Assembly: GCF_002291145.1 (NCBI RefSeq)
Contig: NZ_NTGE01000035.1
Span: forward strand, 31,746 to 95,745
Direction: 5' to 3'
DNA: 64,000 bases
DNA from: Streptomyces sp. SA15
GTDB lineage: Bacteria; Actinomycetota; Actinomycetes; Streptomycetales; Streptomycetaceae
Part shown: positions 42,074-50,113 of the stretch, one piece after another
How the letters are laid out: each line of letters opens with the position of its first letter
Position numbering within the stretch: position 1 is the stretch's first letter
The notes under the pieces: model-generated
Databases searched by the model: none
Seen by the model: the letters and a program-made list of their open reading frames with translations, nothing else
What the model was told of the DNA's origin: nothing
Translations under genes and position numbers: made by a program

Positions 42074-43632
42074 CTCCACAGCCTGTGGACAGTCCCGACC
42101 TGTGGGCCGGGCTGCCCACCCTGGAAGACCCGCCCGGCGAGGACGCCACGGCACCGGACGTGTGGGAGGACCCCATTCCCCTCACCGGCCGCCGTGAGCG
42201 TCCGCCGTTCCCCGCCCACGTCCTCCCCACCTGGTTGGGCGAGTTCGTGGCGGCCGTCGCGGAGGAGACGCAGACCCCGGTGGACCTCGCCGGGTCCATC
42301 GCCCTCGCCGTGCTCGCCACGGCGGCCGGCGGCCGGTCGGTGGTCCATGTGCGCGGGAACTGGCGTGAGCCGACCAACCTCTACACGGTGGTCGCGCTAC
42401 CGCCCGCCAACCGCAAGTCCGCCGTCTTCGCGCTGCTGACCAATCCCCTGTACGAGGCAGAGAAACAGCTCAAGACCGCGATGAAGCCCGTCATCGTCGA
42501 GGCGGAGCTGACGGCGAGGTTGGCCAAGGAAGCGGCGGACAAGGCCGCCGCCAAGGCCGCGTCCGCCGACGGCGACAAGCGGGATGACATGGTGGCGACC
42601 GCCGTCGGCCTCGCGCAGACCGCCGACACGCTGACCGTCCCCGCCGAACCGGTCCTGCTGGCGGACGACTCGACACCCGAGACGGTCACCTCGCTCATGG
42701 CCGAACAGGGCGGCCGACTGTCGGTGATGAGCGCTGAAGGCGGCATCTTCGACATCATCGCCGGCCGCTACTCCGGCGCCCCCAACATGGAAGTCTTCCT
42801 GAAAGGCCATGCCGGGGACCGGCTGAGGGTGAACCGGCAGACCCGCCGCGAGTACATCGACGCGCCCGCCCTGACCATCGGTCTCGCCGTACAGCCGGAC
42901 GTGCTGCGGGACATTGGCAAGGTCAAGGGGTTCGAGGGACGCGGACTGCTGGCCCGCTTCCTGTACTCCCTCCCGGTGTCCACGGTCGGTGAACGCCAGA
43001 TCATCACTGACCCCGTCCCCGAACAGACGGCCAGCACCTACACAGACCGGGTCATCGACCTCACCCTGTCCCTGGCGGAGTGGACCGACCCGGCCGTCAT
43101 CCAGCTCACCCCGGAAGCCGACGCGGCCTTGATCGCCTATCAGAAGCGCATCGAACCGCAGCTCAAGGCACGCGGCGGCAAGCTGGGCCACATCTCCAAC
43201 TGGGCCGGAAAACTTGCCGGGGCCACCGCCCGCATGGCCGCGCTGCTGCACCTCGCCGAACATGGCGGCAACGGCTACGCCCACCCGGTCACCGTGGCCA
43301 CCATGGACGCGGCGATCGAGTTGGGGGAGTACTACACCACTCACGCCCTCGCCGCGTTCGACGTCATGGGCGCTGACCACACCACCGCACGCGCTCAAAG
43401 CGTCCTAGAGGCGCTGCGCACGCACCGGTGGACCGAGGTCAGCAAGCGCGACCTGATGGTCAAGCTCTCCCGCTCGGAGTTCCCCACCGCTGCGGACTTG
43501 GACCCGACGCTGACCCTGCTGGAAGACCACGGCTACGTGCGATCACAACCCATCGTCCGCACAGGAGGTCGCGGCCGGCCGCCCTCGCCGCGCTACCTGG
43601 TCCACCCCCGGCTGACCGACCCGACCACCTGA
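42070..43632 (+). CDS. DUF3987/YfjI-type replication protein
   Basis: 520 residues of the DUF3987 family, helicase-like proteins paired with Prim-Pol in AICEs. The expected P-loop reads VVALPPANRKSAVFALLTNPL near residue 115, an atypical Walker A with Asn-Arg in place of Gly. VMSAEGGIFDIIAGRYSG fits Walker B and RGLLARFLYSLP a sensor motif. The C-terminal ~110 residues form a winged-helix-like end (KRDLMVKLSRSEF). An iteron array begins 7 bp after its stop. Confidence 0.85.
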   Translation: MTPQPVDSPDLWAGLPTLEDPPGEDATAPDVWEDPIPLTGRRERPPFPAHVLPTWLGEFVAAVAEETQTPVDLAGSIALAVLATAAGGRSVVHVRGNWREPTNLYTVVALPPANRKSAVFALLTNPLYEAEKQLKTAMKPVIVEAELTARLAKEAADKAAAKAASADGDKRDDMVATAVGLAQTADTLTVPAEPVLLADDSTPETVTSLMAEQGGRLSVMSAEGGIFDIIAGRYSGAPNMEVFLKGHAGDRLRVNRQTRREYIDAPALTIGLAVQPDVLRDIGKVKGFEGRGLLARFLYSLPVSTVGERQIITDPVPEQTASTYTDRVIDLTLSLAEWTDPAVIQLTPEADAALIAYQKRIEPQLKARGGKLGHISNWAGKLAGATARMAALLHLAEHGGNGYAHPVTVATMDAAIELGEYYTTHALAAFDVMGADHTTARAQSVLEALRTHRWTEVSKRDLMVKLSRSEFPTAADLDPTLTLLEDHGYVRSQPIVRTGGRGRPPSPRYLVHPRLTDPTT

Positions 43633-43638
43633 GCCCGT

Positions 43639-43894
43639 CCACAGAAACCACAGAATCACAGAAATACCCGCCGTGAGCCCCTGACCTGCACAGACAGCCA
43701 CGTCAGGGGCTCACGGCGCCCTGCCACAGAAACTCGCAGAGAAGCCACAGAAATAAGCCCGACCCGGCTGCACCGGACCGGCCCCCTTATTTCTGTGGGA
43801 CCTTCGGCGATTTCTGTGGCAGTGGCCACCGCACAGTATCGCCGCAGGTCAGAGCCGCGATCCCAGCTTTCTGTGTATTTCGTGGTTTCTGTGG
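43639..43894. other. Candidate replication origin with CCACAGAAA iterons
   Basis: The 300-bp gene-free gap holds five forward copies of a CCACAGAAA-type 9-mer (43639, 43648, 43656, 43724, 43745; some with one change) and inverted copies TTTCTGTGG (43790, 43811, 43868 as TTTCTGTGT, 43886). A 15-bp perfect inverted repeat lies at 43671-43685/43702-43716. Iterons arranged around a dyad next to rep genes are what a theta-type origin looks like. Confidence 0.72.
43671..43716 (+). terminator. Large hairpin inside the origin region
   Basis: CCGTGAGCCCCTGAC (43671-43685) pairs perfectly with 43702-43716 around a 16-nt loop, 39 bp after the replication operon. It could end that operon or be a structural part of the origin. 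Confidence 0.5.
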
Positions 43895-43935
43895 CGGCGC
43901 TCCCCCGTGAACCCGGACCCTCCAAGGAGCGAGTC

Positions 43936-44163
43936 TTGAACGACCACGGAACCCCGGCGACGTCCACCGACGATGACCCGACGTTGGTTCTCCTCACCGT
44001 CGAAGAAGCCGCCCGCCGACTCCGCATCGGCCGGACAACGTGCTACGGGCTCATCCGCTCCGGAGAGCTGGAGTCCGTACCCGTCGGCCGTCTCCGGCGC
44101 GTCCCCGCCGATGCGCCGGCCGCGTACGTCACCCGCCTCCGCACCGCCCATCGCGCCGCTTGA
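43936..44163 (+). CDS. xis: Excisionase (MerR-like HTH_17, Xis)
   Basis: 75 residues with LLTVEEAARRLRIGRTTCYGLIRSGELESVPVGRLRRVP, the HTH_17 DNA-binding signature of AICE excisionases. TTG 43936 is chosen for AAGGAG 6 nt upstream. It precedes int, as in pSAM2, and should bias the integrase towards excision. The stop lies 7 nt before the third conserved hairpin. Confidence 0.88.
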   Translation: MNDHGTPATSTDDDPTLVLLTVEEAARRLRIGRTTCYGLIRSGELESVPVGRLRRVPADAPAAYVTRLRTAHRAA

Positions 44164-44170
44164 CGGCGCC

Positions 44171-44224
44171 CGGGGCGGCGGCTCCCGGACAAGGACAACC
44201 CGCCGCCCCGGTCCCCATCCCGAC
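44171..44224 (+). promoter_or_regulatory. Conserved-loop leader hairpin, copy 3
   Basis: Perfect 11-bp stem CGGGGCGGCGG (44171-44181) / CCGCCGCCCCG (44200-44210) closing CTCCCGGACAAGGACAAC, then GGTCCCCATCCCGAC (44210-44224). It sits between xis and int, 36 nt before the int start. Confidence 0.8.
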
Positions 44225-44246
44225 ACCACGAAACAGGAGCCTGCCT

Positions 44247-45530
44247 GTGGCAGAGGAAAAGAAGAACCGCACCCGACAGCCCAACGGCCGTAGCTCGATC
44301 TACTTCGGCAAGGACGGCAAATGGCACGGCCGCGTCACCGTCGGCGTCCGCGACGACGGCACTCCGGACCGCCGCCACGTCGAACGCAAGACCCGGGCTG
44401 AAGTGACGGCTGCCGTACGCGAGTTGGAAAAGCAGCGCGACGCCAAGACCGTGCGGAAGCCCGGCAAGGCATGGACGGTCAAGGCGTGGCTGACCCACTG
44501 GATTGAGAACGTCGCGCCCCTCGCCGTGAACGACAACACGATGGTCGGGTACGGCGTGGCCGTCCGGAAGCACCTCATTCCCGGCTTGGGCGCTCACCGT
44601 CTCGACAGGCTGAAGCCCGAGCACATCGAGGTGTTCTACGCCAAGATGCAGGCCAACGGCAGCAAGCCCGCGACCGCTCACCAGGTGCACCGGACCTTTC
44701 GCGCTGCGCTCAACGAGGCTGTGCGGCGGGGGCATCTCGGCAAGAACCCGGTGCTGTTGGCCAAGGCACCGAAGACGGGGGACCACGAGGTAGAGCCCTA
44801 CACCGTCCAAGAGGTACAGCGACTGTTGAAGGCCGCCGACCAGCACCGCAACTCCGCACGGTGGGCCGTCGCCCTCGCGCTCGGTCTGCGTCAGGGGGAG
44901 GTGCTGGGCTTGCAGTGGGCGGATGTCGACCTTGACGGTGGATTCCTCGTAGTCCGCCGTAGCCGCCACCGGCCGCAATACGCCCACGGGTGCACCGAGC
45001 CCTGCGGACGCAAGGCCGCCGGGTACTGCCCGCAGAAGCGACGGACCAACCCGGAGTTGACCGTCACCAAGTCGCGCGCCGGTCGCCGCGCGGTCGGCCT
45101 TCCCGAACAGCTCGTTGACCTACTCCGTGCGCACCTCAAGGCGCAGGAAGCGGAGAGGAAGGCGGCCGGGAAACGCTGGGAGGAGAACGGCCTGGTCTTC
45201 CCGGATGAGCACGGCCGTAGCCCGTCCCACCGTCGCGACTGGACTGAGTGGAAGGATCTTTTGGCTGAGGCGAAGGTACGGGACGGTCGGCTGCACGACG
45301 CGCGCCACACGGCCGCCACGGTCCTACTAATCCTTGGCGTCCCCGAGCGCGCCGTCATGGGCCTCATGGGGTGGTCCACCACAGCCATGGCCGCGAGGTA
45401 TCAGCACATGGTCGATGGGGTGCGGACGGACATCGCAAAGCAGGTGGACGGCCTGATCTGGAAGCCCGAGACGGACCGACCGGACGAAGGCGACGACGGA
45501 GCCGCCGGGGCCCTCGTACCGGCCAACTGA
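44247..45530 (+). CDS. int: Tyrosine integrase of the AICE
   Basis: 427-residue site-specific tyrosine recombinase acting at tRNA-Cys. The N-terminal arm-binding domain (SSIYFGKDGKWHGRVTVG) and SAM-like core (VKAWLTHWIENVAPLAVNDNTMVGY) precede the catalytic residues: Arg in LGLRQGEVLGLQW, Lys in VTKSRAGRRAV, HDARHTAATVLL, the GLMGWSTTAMAARYQHM segment where the His/Trp position is Trp, and the nucleophile Tyr. GTG 44247 follows CAGGAG. It lies 80 bp from the intact tRNA. Confidence 0.94.
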   Translation: MAEEKKNRTRQPNGRSSIYFGKDGKWHGRVTVGVRDDGTPDRRHVERKTRAEVTAAVRELEKQRDAKTVRKPGKAWTVKAWLTHWIENVAPLAVNDNTMVGYGVAVRKHLIPGLGAHRLDRLKPEHIEVFYAKMQANGSKPATAHQVHRTFRAALNEAVRRGHLGKNPVLLAKAPKTGDHEVEPYTVQEVQRLLKAADQHRNSARWAVALALGLRQGEVLGLQWADVDLDGGFLVVRRSRHRPQYAHGCTEPCGRKAAGYCPQKRRTNPELTVTKSRAGRRAVGLPEQLVDLLRAHLKAQEAERKAAGKRWEENGLVFPDEHGRSPSHRRDWTEWKDLLAEAKVRDGRLHDARHTAATVLLILGVPERAVMGLMGWSTTAMAARYQHMVDGVRTDIAKQVDGLIWKPETDRPDEGDDGAAGALVPAN

Positions 45531-45547
45531 GACGGCAACTGAGACGG
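45525..45547. promoter_or_regulatory. Candidate integrase arm sites at the right end
   Basis: AACTGAGACGG at 45525-45535 and 45537-45547, 12 bp apart; the int stop codon lies in the first. The same 11-mer occurs at the left ends (23153 and 30361) and, with one change, in the element A right end (30118). Confidence 0.6.
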
Positions 45548-45557
45548 AGAACCAAAA

Positions 45558-45584
45558 GGGCGGCACCCTCCCAGGGCGCCGCCC
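45558..45584 (+). terminator. Integrase gene terminator
   Basis: GGGCGGCACCCTC and CAGGGCGCCGCCC arms with one mismatch, followed by TTTCGTTTTG. Confidence 0.7.
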
Positions 45585-45610
45585 TTTCGTTTTGCCTGGT
45601 CAGGCAACAG

Positions 45611-45682
45611 AGGCCGTGGCGGGAATCGAACCCGCGTAACTCGCTTTGCAGGCGAGCCCCTCAACCACTCGGGCACACGGCC
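45611..45682 (-). tRNA. tRNA-Cys (GCA)
   Basis: Read on the minus strand: acceptor arms GGCCGTG/CACGGCC, anticodon stem CTCGC/GCGAG with loop CTGCAAA (anticodon GCA), and T-arm GCGGG-TTCGATT-CCCGC. CCA is not encoded. The 3' half serves as the integration site, and integration regenerated the complete gene on the int side. Confidence 0.93.
45613..45652. repeat. Attachment-site core, copy 3 (inside tRNA-Cys)
   Basis: The 40-bp core shared with 22987-23026 and 30195-30234. It runs from the tRNA acceptor end through the anticodon loop and marks the right end of element B. Confidence 0.9.
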
Positions 45683-45877
45683 GTGTCGGTGGAGCGTGGT
45701 GCTGCGTGCTCTGTTCCGAACCTGGTGAAACGACCGTATGGCGGGGCGGGGAGGGCCTCAAGAGAATCCCGCGTGCTGCAATGGGACTGCCACACCCCGT
45801 TCATAAAAGGTCTGGTCTTGAGGCCGTCTGCCTCCCACGGAACCTCGGCCAGTGACAGGGTCTCGTCGTATCCCGGC

Positions 45878-46459
45878 TCAGTCGGGCCGCTCACCCATGA
45901 CAGCACGCAGCCACTCCAGCGGCCCCATGCTCAACAGCTGATCGGCGAGTTCGATGGCCGTCTTCGTTGTGAGGCGGCTGCGGCTGTTGTCGATCCAGCG
46001 TTGGGCGAGTTCGTAGCCCTGGGACTTGTACTCGATGCCCTGCAGCATGCACTCCAGCTTGTCCGCGTCGCGGGCGCAGATTGCTTCGGGGGACTCGCGG
46101 GCCTCGTACTCGGCGATCAGGTCTCGCACGGTGGAGGCGAGGGATTCGGGCATGCCCGTCACCTGGTCTGCGGTGACGGCCTGGGGGTCGGCCTCGTCGG
46201 CGTACTTCTTGGCGAGGTGGTTGACGTCGCCGGTTCGGGTCTCTTGGGAGTCGTGCCAGACGGCCAGGAATGCGGCGCGGGCCGGGTCGGCGCCTTCCAG
46301 CTTGGCGATGATCGACGCGATCAGTGAGGTGCGCCAGGCGTGCTCGGCCACGCTTTCGGGGTCGCGTACGCCAGCCATCCACCAGCCGGTGCGCTTGGAC
46401 TGCTTGAGCGTTCCCGCTTCGTACAGGAAGCGTGCCACCTGGGCCAGTTCCTCGGCCAC
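45878..46459 (-). CDS. HD-domain phosphohydrolase (YfbR-like)
   Basis: 193 residues with the metal-binding HD set: EHAWRTSLIASII (first His), FLAVWHDSQETRTGDV (His-Asp pair) and an Asp in CARDADKLECMLQG. It resembles 5'-deoxynucleotidases. GTG 46459 is preceded by GAGAGGAG. It is 13 bp after the XRE gene in the same direction, so the two are likely co-transcribed. Confidence 0.85.
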   Translation of the reverse strand: MAEELAQVARFLYEAGTLKQSKRTGWWMAGVRDPESVAEHAWRTSLIASIIAKLEGADPARAAFLAVWHDSQETRTGDVNHLAKKYADEADPQAVTADQVTGMPESLASTVRDLIAEYEARESPEAICARDADKLECMLQGIEYKSQGYELAQRWIDNSRSRLTTKTAIELADQLLSMGPLEWLRAVMGERPD

Positions 46460-46472
46460 GCTCGGACTCCTC

Positions 46473-47585
46473 TCACGCCTCGGCGAGGCGGATCGCATAC
46501 CTGATGCTGTCCAGCTCGCGGCGTGCGCGCGTGGACAGCTCCCGGCTATCCAACATCACTGGCAGCCGTTCGCGAAGGGCGTGGGCAGCGGCCCCGGATT
46601 TCAGAAGGTTCGGGCGGATCGCGAGCAGGGACCAGAGCGAGTGGATGTTGAGTTCGACGTAGCCGTGGTGAGGTGAGAGGCCATGGGCGAGGTGGGCGAG
46701 CAGCTTGTGCCCTGGCCAGGAGCCAGGTGTGCGCGATGCGATGAAGTTGTCGGAGAGTTCAGGGTGGGTGGTTTCGCCGATCCAGTACGCCCAGTAGTTG
46801 AGGTTCGCGACTTCGCCGGCGTCGTCGCTCAGCGCGAAGTCGATGAAGTGGCTCATGCGGTCGCGGTCGCCCTGGCGGGCGGCTACGGCGGCGATGGAAC
46901 GGGCGTTGAGCCAGTCGGTCAGCCAGTTGCTCGGCCGTCCGGTGGTCTGTTGGTGGGCAAGCCACGTGTGGGTGTCCGCCCGGTCGTCGTAGCCGGAGAG
47001 ATACAGGGCCTGGCGGCGGAGGAGGAACTGCCGCTCATCGCGAGCGCGTTCGGCGGTGCGGCGCATGTGTGTGAAGAATCGGCGCTTGTCATCGGGGGAC
47101 AGCTCGGGGGCTGAAGGGACGGGGCCGCGTCGTGGCCGCCGTGGAGTGGGGAGGGTGCGGATCGGCCGTGGCGGTACGCCGTTGAGCGGCCACGCGAGGA
47201 CCTCGACGAGGTCGCGCTGCATCACCCAGGCACCCAGTGGACTCGTCTCCATAGGAGCCTGGTCGTCGAGCGCGCCGGCCAAGAGCACGTCGGCTTCCAT
47301 GGCCCGCTCAAGCGCCTGCAACAGCGCGGGCACGGTACCGAACTGCATCAGTTGGTGCCGGAGCACCAGCATCTGTCCAACGGGTACGGCCGTCAGCGGA
47401 CGCCGTCCCGATTCCCAGCCCGCGATGGTGTCGGGGGAGACTTGGAGCTGCCCGGCGAGGGCTTCCTGCGTGTGCCCCAACTGCTCCCGGATCAGCCGGA
47501 AAACGTAGCCGGAGATGATCCCTGACCGAGGCCTTGAGGACGAACCCCGACCGCCAGTCGGGGCTGGTCCCTGACTCGACGGCAT
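46473..47585 (-). CDS. XRE-family regulator with long helical C-terminus
   Basis: 370 residues. The HTH is [39 protein letters not shown] near the N-terminus. A ~280-residue helical region without a recognised domain follows ([25 protein letters not shown]). It is divergent from the gene at 47710 and probably regulates it and the HD gene. The start at 47585 is the nearest Met before the HTH; the ribosome site is weak. Confidence 0.83.
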   Translation of the reverse strand: MPSSQGPAPTGGRGSSSRPRSGIISGYVFRLIREQLGHTQEALAGQLQVSPDTIAGWESGRRPLTAVPVGQMLVLRHQLMQFGTVPALLQALERAMEADVLLAGALDDQAPMETSPLGAWVMQRDLVEVLAWPLNGVPPRPIRTLPTPRRPRRGPVPSAPELSPDDKRRFFTHMRRTAERARDERQFLLRRQALYLSGYDDRADTHTWLAHQQTTGRPSNWLTDWLNARSIAAVAARQGDRDRMSHFIDFALSDDAGEVANLNYWAYWIGETTHPELSDNFIASRTPGSWPGHKLLAHLAHGLSPHHGYVELNIHSLWSLLAIRPNLLKSGAAAHALRERLPVMLDSRELSTRARRELDSIRYAIRLAEA

Positions 47586-47621
47586 GCAACCACCATTCCC
47601 GTGCAGGAGGACGCCTCTACC

Positions 47622-47676
47622 CGTACCGGTAGTCACTTCAAGCGGTGATCGCAGCTTTCTACCGTTCAAGTAGTCA
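47622..47676. promoter_or_regulatory. Candidate XRE operator in the divergent gap
   Basis: GTAGTCACTTCAAGCGGT and ACCGTTCAAGTAGTCAC form a near-inverted pair sharing TAGTCAC and TTCAAG blocks, midway between the XRE gene and the divergent gene. Confidence 0.45.
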
Positions 47677-47709
47677 CCTGGCAACTGAGCGTATAGGGAA
47701 GGTGCAAGC

Positions 47710-48324
47710 GTGGACGCCGATATGCAGACGAGTACCCGCCTGGATGATGTGGGCCAGGGCAGGGGCAGTGCGCTGCGCCCTGCCGAACCGGAACCTGGGG
47801 TGCTCGTACATTCCCGTGCCGACCGGGAGTTGGCAACCGCCCACTGGCTGCTGTCGGCCCACCCGGTACCTGCCCAGGCCCGCCAAGAGTGGATCGACAA
47901 CAAGGTGGCTCTGCTGCCCCTGGGCACTCTCTGCTCCGCCGTCCGGCTTCCCGCACACCTCGTGCATGCCGTGGCCTGCTCCAGCGATCCGGCGGACGTC
48001 GACGCCTTCCTTGATGAAGTCCTCGACGGCGGTCCCGTCATCTGCGACCCGCGCGGGCCCCGGTACTACGCGCTGGTCCCCGGCAGCATGCCTACGACGT
48101 GGCGTGACGCGGCCGAGGAATGGCGGCCGCTTGGCGTGGAGTGCCTGGGGCGCGGAACCTACCTCGGCGTGCCGAGGGTGGACATCGTGGAGTTCGATCC
48201 GCAGGCGTTCGTCTCGTACTGGGCGGTGCCCATGCCGTCGTCCGCCGTGCTGTGCACGCCGCTCAAAGTCGCTCGGCTGGTCGCGGCGGGGAAGCGTGCG
48301 CTTGCCGAGGAGTTGGAGGCGTAA
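47710..48324 (+). CDS. Unknown protein next to XRE regulator
   Basis: 204 residues. A segment like [39 protein letters not shown] resembles a Prim-Pol-like beta core, but no catalytic acidic pair is clear. The GTG at 47710 follows GGTGC only, so the start is uncertain; transcription is divergent from the XRE regulator. Such pairs are common in Streptomyces. Function unknown. Confidence 0.7.
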   Translation: MDADMQTSTRLDDVGQGRGSALRPAEPEPGVLVHSRADRELATAHWLLSAHPVPAQARQEWIDNKVALLPLGTLCSAVRLPAHLVHAVACSSDPADVDAFLDEVLDGGPVICDPRGPRYYALVPGSMPTTWRDAAEEWRPLGVECLGRGTYLGVPRVDIVEFDPQAFVSYWAVPMPSSAVLCTPLKVARLVAAGKRALAEELEA

Positions 48325-48411
48325 CCGGCCGTGGTCCTACGACCAAGGTCCGAGCCCGAGGCATCCTCCCGACAGGGGTCAAAGCGGGTTGTGGGTCTTA
48401 CGCTGGCGACC

Positions 48412-49872
48412 ATGACCGCCCTGGAACCCGGCGACACCGGTGTCGCCGACGCCCCTGCCCCGTCCACCGCCGCCGAGCGCGACGAGACCGTGTTGAGCCG
48501 GGCGTACCGGGCGCTGAGCGTCGGGATCGTCTCCGTCGTGCTGTTGATCGCGTTCGAGGCGACGGCTGTTGGAACGGCGATGCCGGTTGCGGCGCGGGAG
48601 TTGGACGGGGTGTCGCTGTACGCGTTCGCGTTCTCGGGGTACTTCACGACCAGCCTGTTCGGGATGGTGCTCTCCGGCCAGTGGTCCGACCGGAAGGGGC
48701 CGCTCGGGCCGTTGACCACCGGTATCGGCGCCTTCGCCGCGGGGCTGCTGCTGTCCGGGACCGCCGGCGTGATGTGGCTGTTCATCCTCGGGCGGGCCGT
48801 GCAGGGGCTCGGTGGTGGGCTGGTGATCGTCGCGTTGTACGTCGTTGTCGGGCGTGTTTATCCCGAGCGGTTGCGGCCGGCCATCATGGCGGCGTTCGCG
48901 GCGAGTTGGGTCGTGCCGTCGATCGTCGGTCCGCTCGCCTCCGGTGCGGTGACCGAACATCTCGGCTGGCGGTGGGTGTTCGTCGGGATTCCGGTGCTTG
49001 TCGTCTTTCCGCTGGCGCTCGCGCTGCCGCAGATACGGCGGCGGGCGTCGGGGTCGGTGGACGCCGCCGCGGAAGGTGCCTCCTTCGATCGGCGTCGTAT
49101 TCGGCTCGCCCTCGGGATCTCGCTGGGTGCCGGGCTGCTTCAGTACGCCGCCCAGGACCTGCGGTGGCTGTCGCTGGTGCCCGGTGTCGCGGGGGCCGCG
49201 CTGCTCGTGCCAGCCGTGCTCGGGCTGCTGCCGCGCGGCACGTACCGGGCGGCGCGCGGGCTGCCGTCCGTCGTGCTGCTGCGCGGGGTGGCCGCGGGGT
49301 CCTTCATCGCGGCCGAGTCCTTCGTGCCGTTGATGCTGGTGACCCAGCGGGGGCTGTCCCCGACGCTGGCCGGGTTCTCGCTCGCGGCGGGTGGGGGGAC
49401 ATGGGCGCTGGGGTCGTTGGTTCAGTCGCGGCCGCGCGTGGAGCCGTACCGGGAACGCCTGATGACGCTGGGGATGGTGCTGGTGGCCGCGGCCATCGCC
49501 GCCGCGCCGAGCGTGCTGATCGACTCCGTGCCGGCCTGGACCCTCGCCGTCGCCTGGGCCTTCGGCTGCTTCGGGATGGGCCTGGTGATCTCCTCCACCA
49601 GCGTGCTGCTGCTCCACCTTTCCGCCCCGGAGGAGGCCGGCACCAACTCCGCCGCCCTCCAGATCTCCGACGGCCTGTCCAACGTCATCCTGCTGGCCGT
49701 GGGCGGCGCCGCGTTCGCCGCGCTGGGCGGCGGCACGGTGACACATGCGGCGACGGAGGCGGGCGGTGCCGGGTCTCATCCGGCGGCCTTCGCTGCGGTG
49801 TTCCTGCCGATGGCGGGGGTGGCGTTGGTGGGGGCTTGGGTGACTACGCGGGTGCGGGCTACGGGCGCGTGA
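48412..49872 (+). CDS. MFS transporter (EmrB/QacA-like, drug export)
   Basis: 486 residues with about 14 hydrophobic segments: ALSVGIVSVVLLIAFEATAVGTAMPVAAREL, the motif GQWSDRKGPLGPL (loop 2-3), and GRAVQGLGGGLVIVALYVVVGRVYP. Likely exports a small compound by proton antiport. A TACGCT hexamer about 8 nt before the ATG and no ribosome site suggest a leaderless transcript. Confidence 0.88.
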   Translation: MTALEPGDTGVADAPAPSTAAERDETVLSRAYRALSVGIVSVVLLIAFEATAVGTAMPVAARELDGVSLYAFAFSGYFTTSLFGMVLSGQWSDRKGPLGPLTTGIGAFAAGLLLSGTAGVMWLFILGRAVQGLGGGLVIVALYVVVGRVYPERLRPAIMAAFAASWVVPSIVGPLASGAVTEHLGWRWVFVGIPVLVVFPLALALPQIRRRASGSVDAAAEGASFDRRRIRLALGISLGAGLLQYAAQDLRWLSLVPGVAGAALLVPAVLGLLPRGTYRAARGLPSVVLLRGVAAGSFIAAESFVPLMLVTQRGLSPTLAGFSLAAGGGTWALGSLVQSRPRVEPYRERLMTLGMVLVAAAIAAAPSVLIDSVPAWTLAVAWAFGCFGMGLVISSTSVLLLHLSAPEEAGTNSAALQISDGLSNVILLAVGGAAFAALGGGTVTHAATEAGGAGSHPAAFAAVFLPMAGVALVGAWVTTRVRATGA

Positions 49873-49911
49873 GTGGTACTAATCTGACCCCAAGGGGTGG
49901 TACCATTCTGG
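49873..49911. promoter_or_regulatory. Probable toxin-antitoxin operator
   Basis: GTGGTACT (49873-49880), GTGGTACC (49897-49904) and the dyad CCATTCTGG (49903-49911) lie directly before the antitoxin start, as expected for self-regulation by an RHH antitoxin. Confidence 0.5.
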
Positions 49912-49912
49912 T

Positions 49913-50113
49913 ATGGCTATGAACCTGCGTCTCCGCGACGACCAGACGGAAGCCCTGAAGCTGCGCGCCGAGCAGGAGGGCACCAGCATGCACGCCATAT
50001 TGCTGAAGGCCGTGGACGACTACCTGGCCAGGACGGCTCACGAGGCGCTGGTCCGTAAGGCCGCCAAGGAGCAGACCGCCAAGTGGGCCGAGCTGCTGGA
50101 GCGGCTCAAGTGA
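49913..50113 (+). CDS. RHH-type antitoxin
   Basis: 66-residue protein: MNLRLRDDQTEALKLRAEQEGTSMHAILLKAVDDYLARTA is a ribbon-helix-helix DNA-binding domain, and the C-terminal helix AKEQTAKWAELLERLK should cover the toxin. Its TGA overlaps the GTG of the toxin gene. Confidence 0.85.
   Translation: MAMNLRLRDDQTEALKLRAEQEGTSMHAILLKAVDDYLARTAHEALVRKAAKEQTAKWAELLERLK

Noticed and set aside
43671..43716. Calling the 15-bp hairpin only a terminator
   Set aside because: It may terminate the rep operon, but its position within the iteron array makes an origin role equally likely, so it is listed with low confidence.
47710..48324. Calling the gene a primase
   Set aside because: Only a faint Prim-Pol resemblance and no clear catalytic acidic residues.
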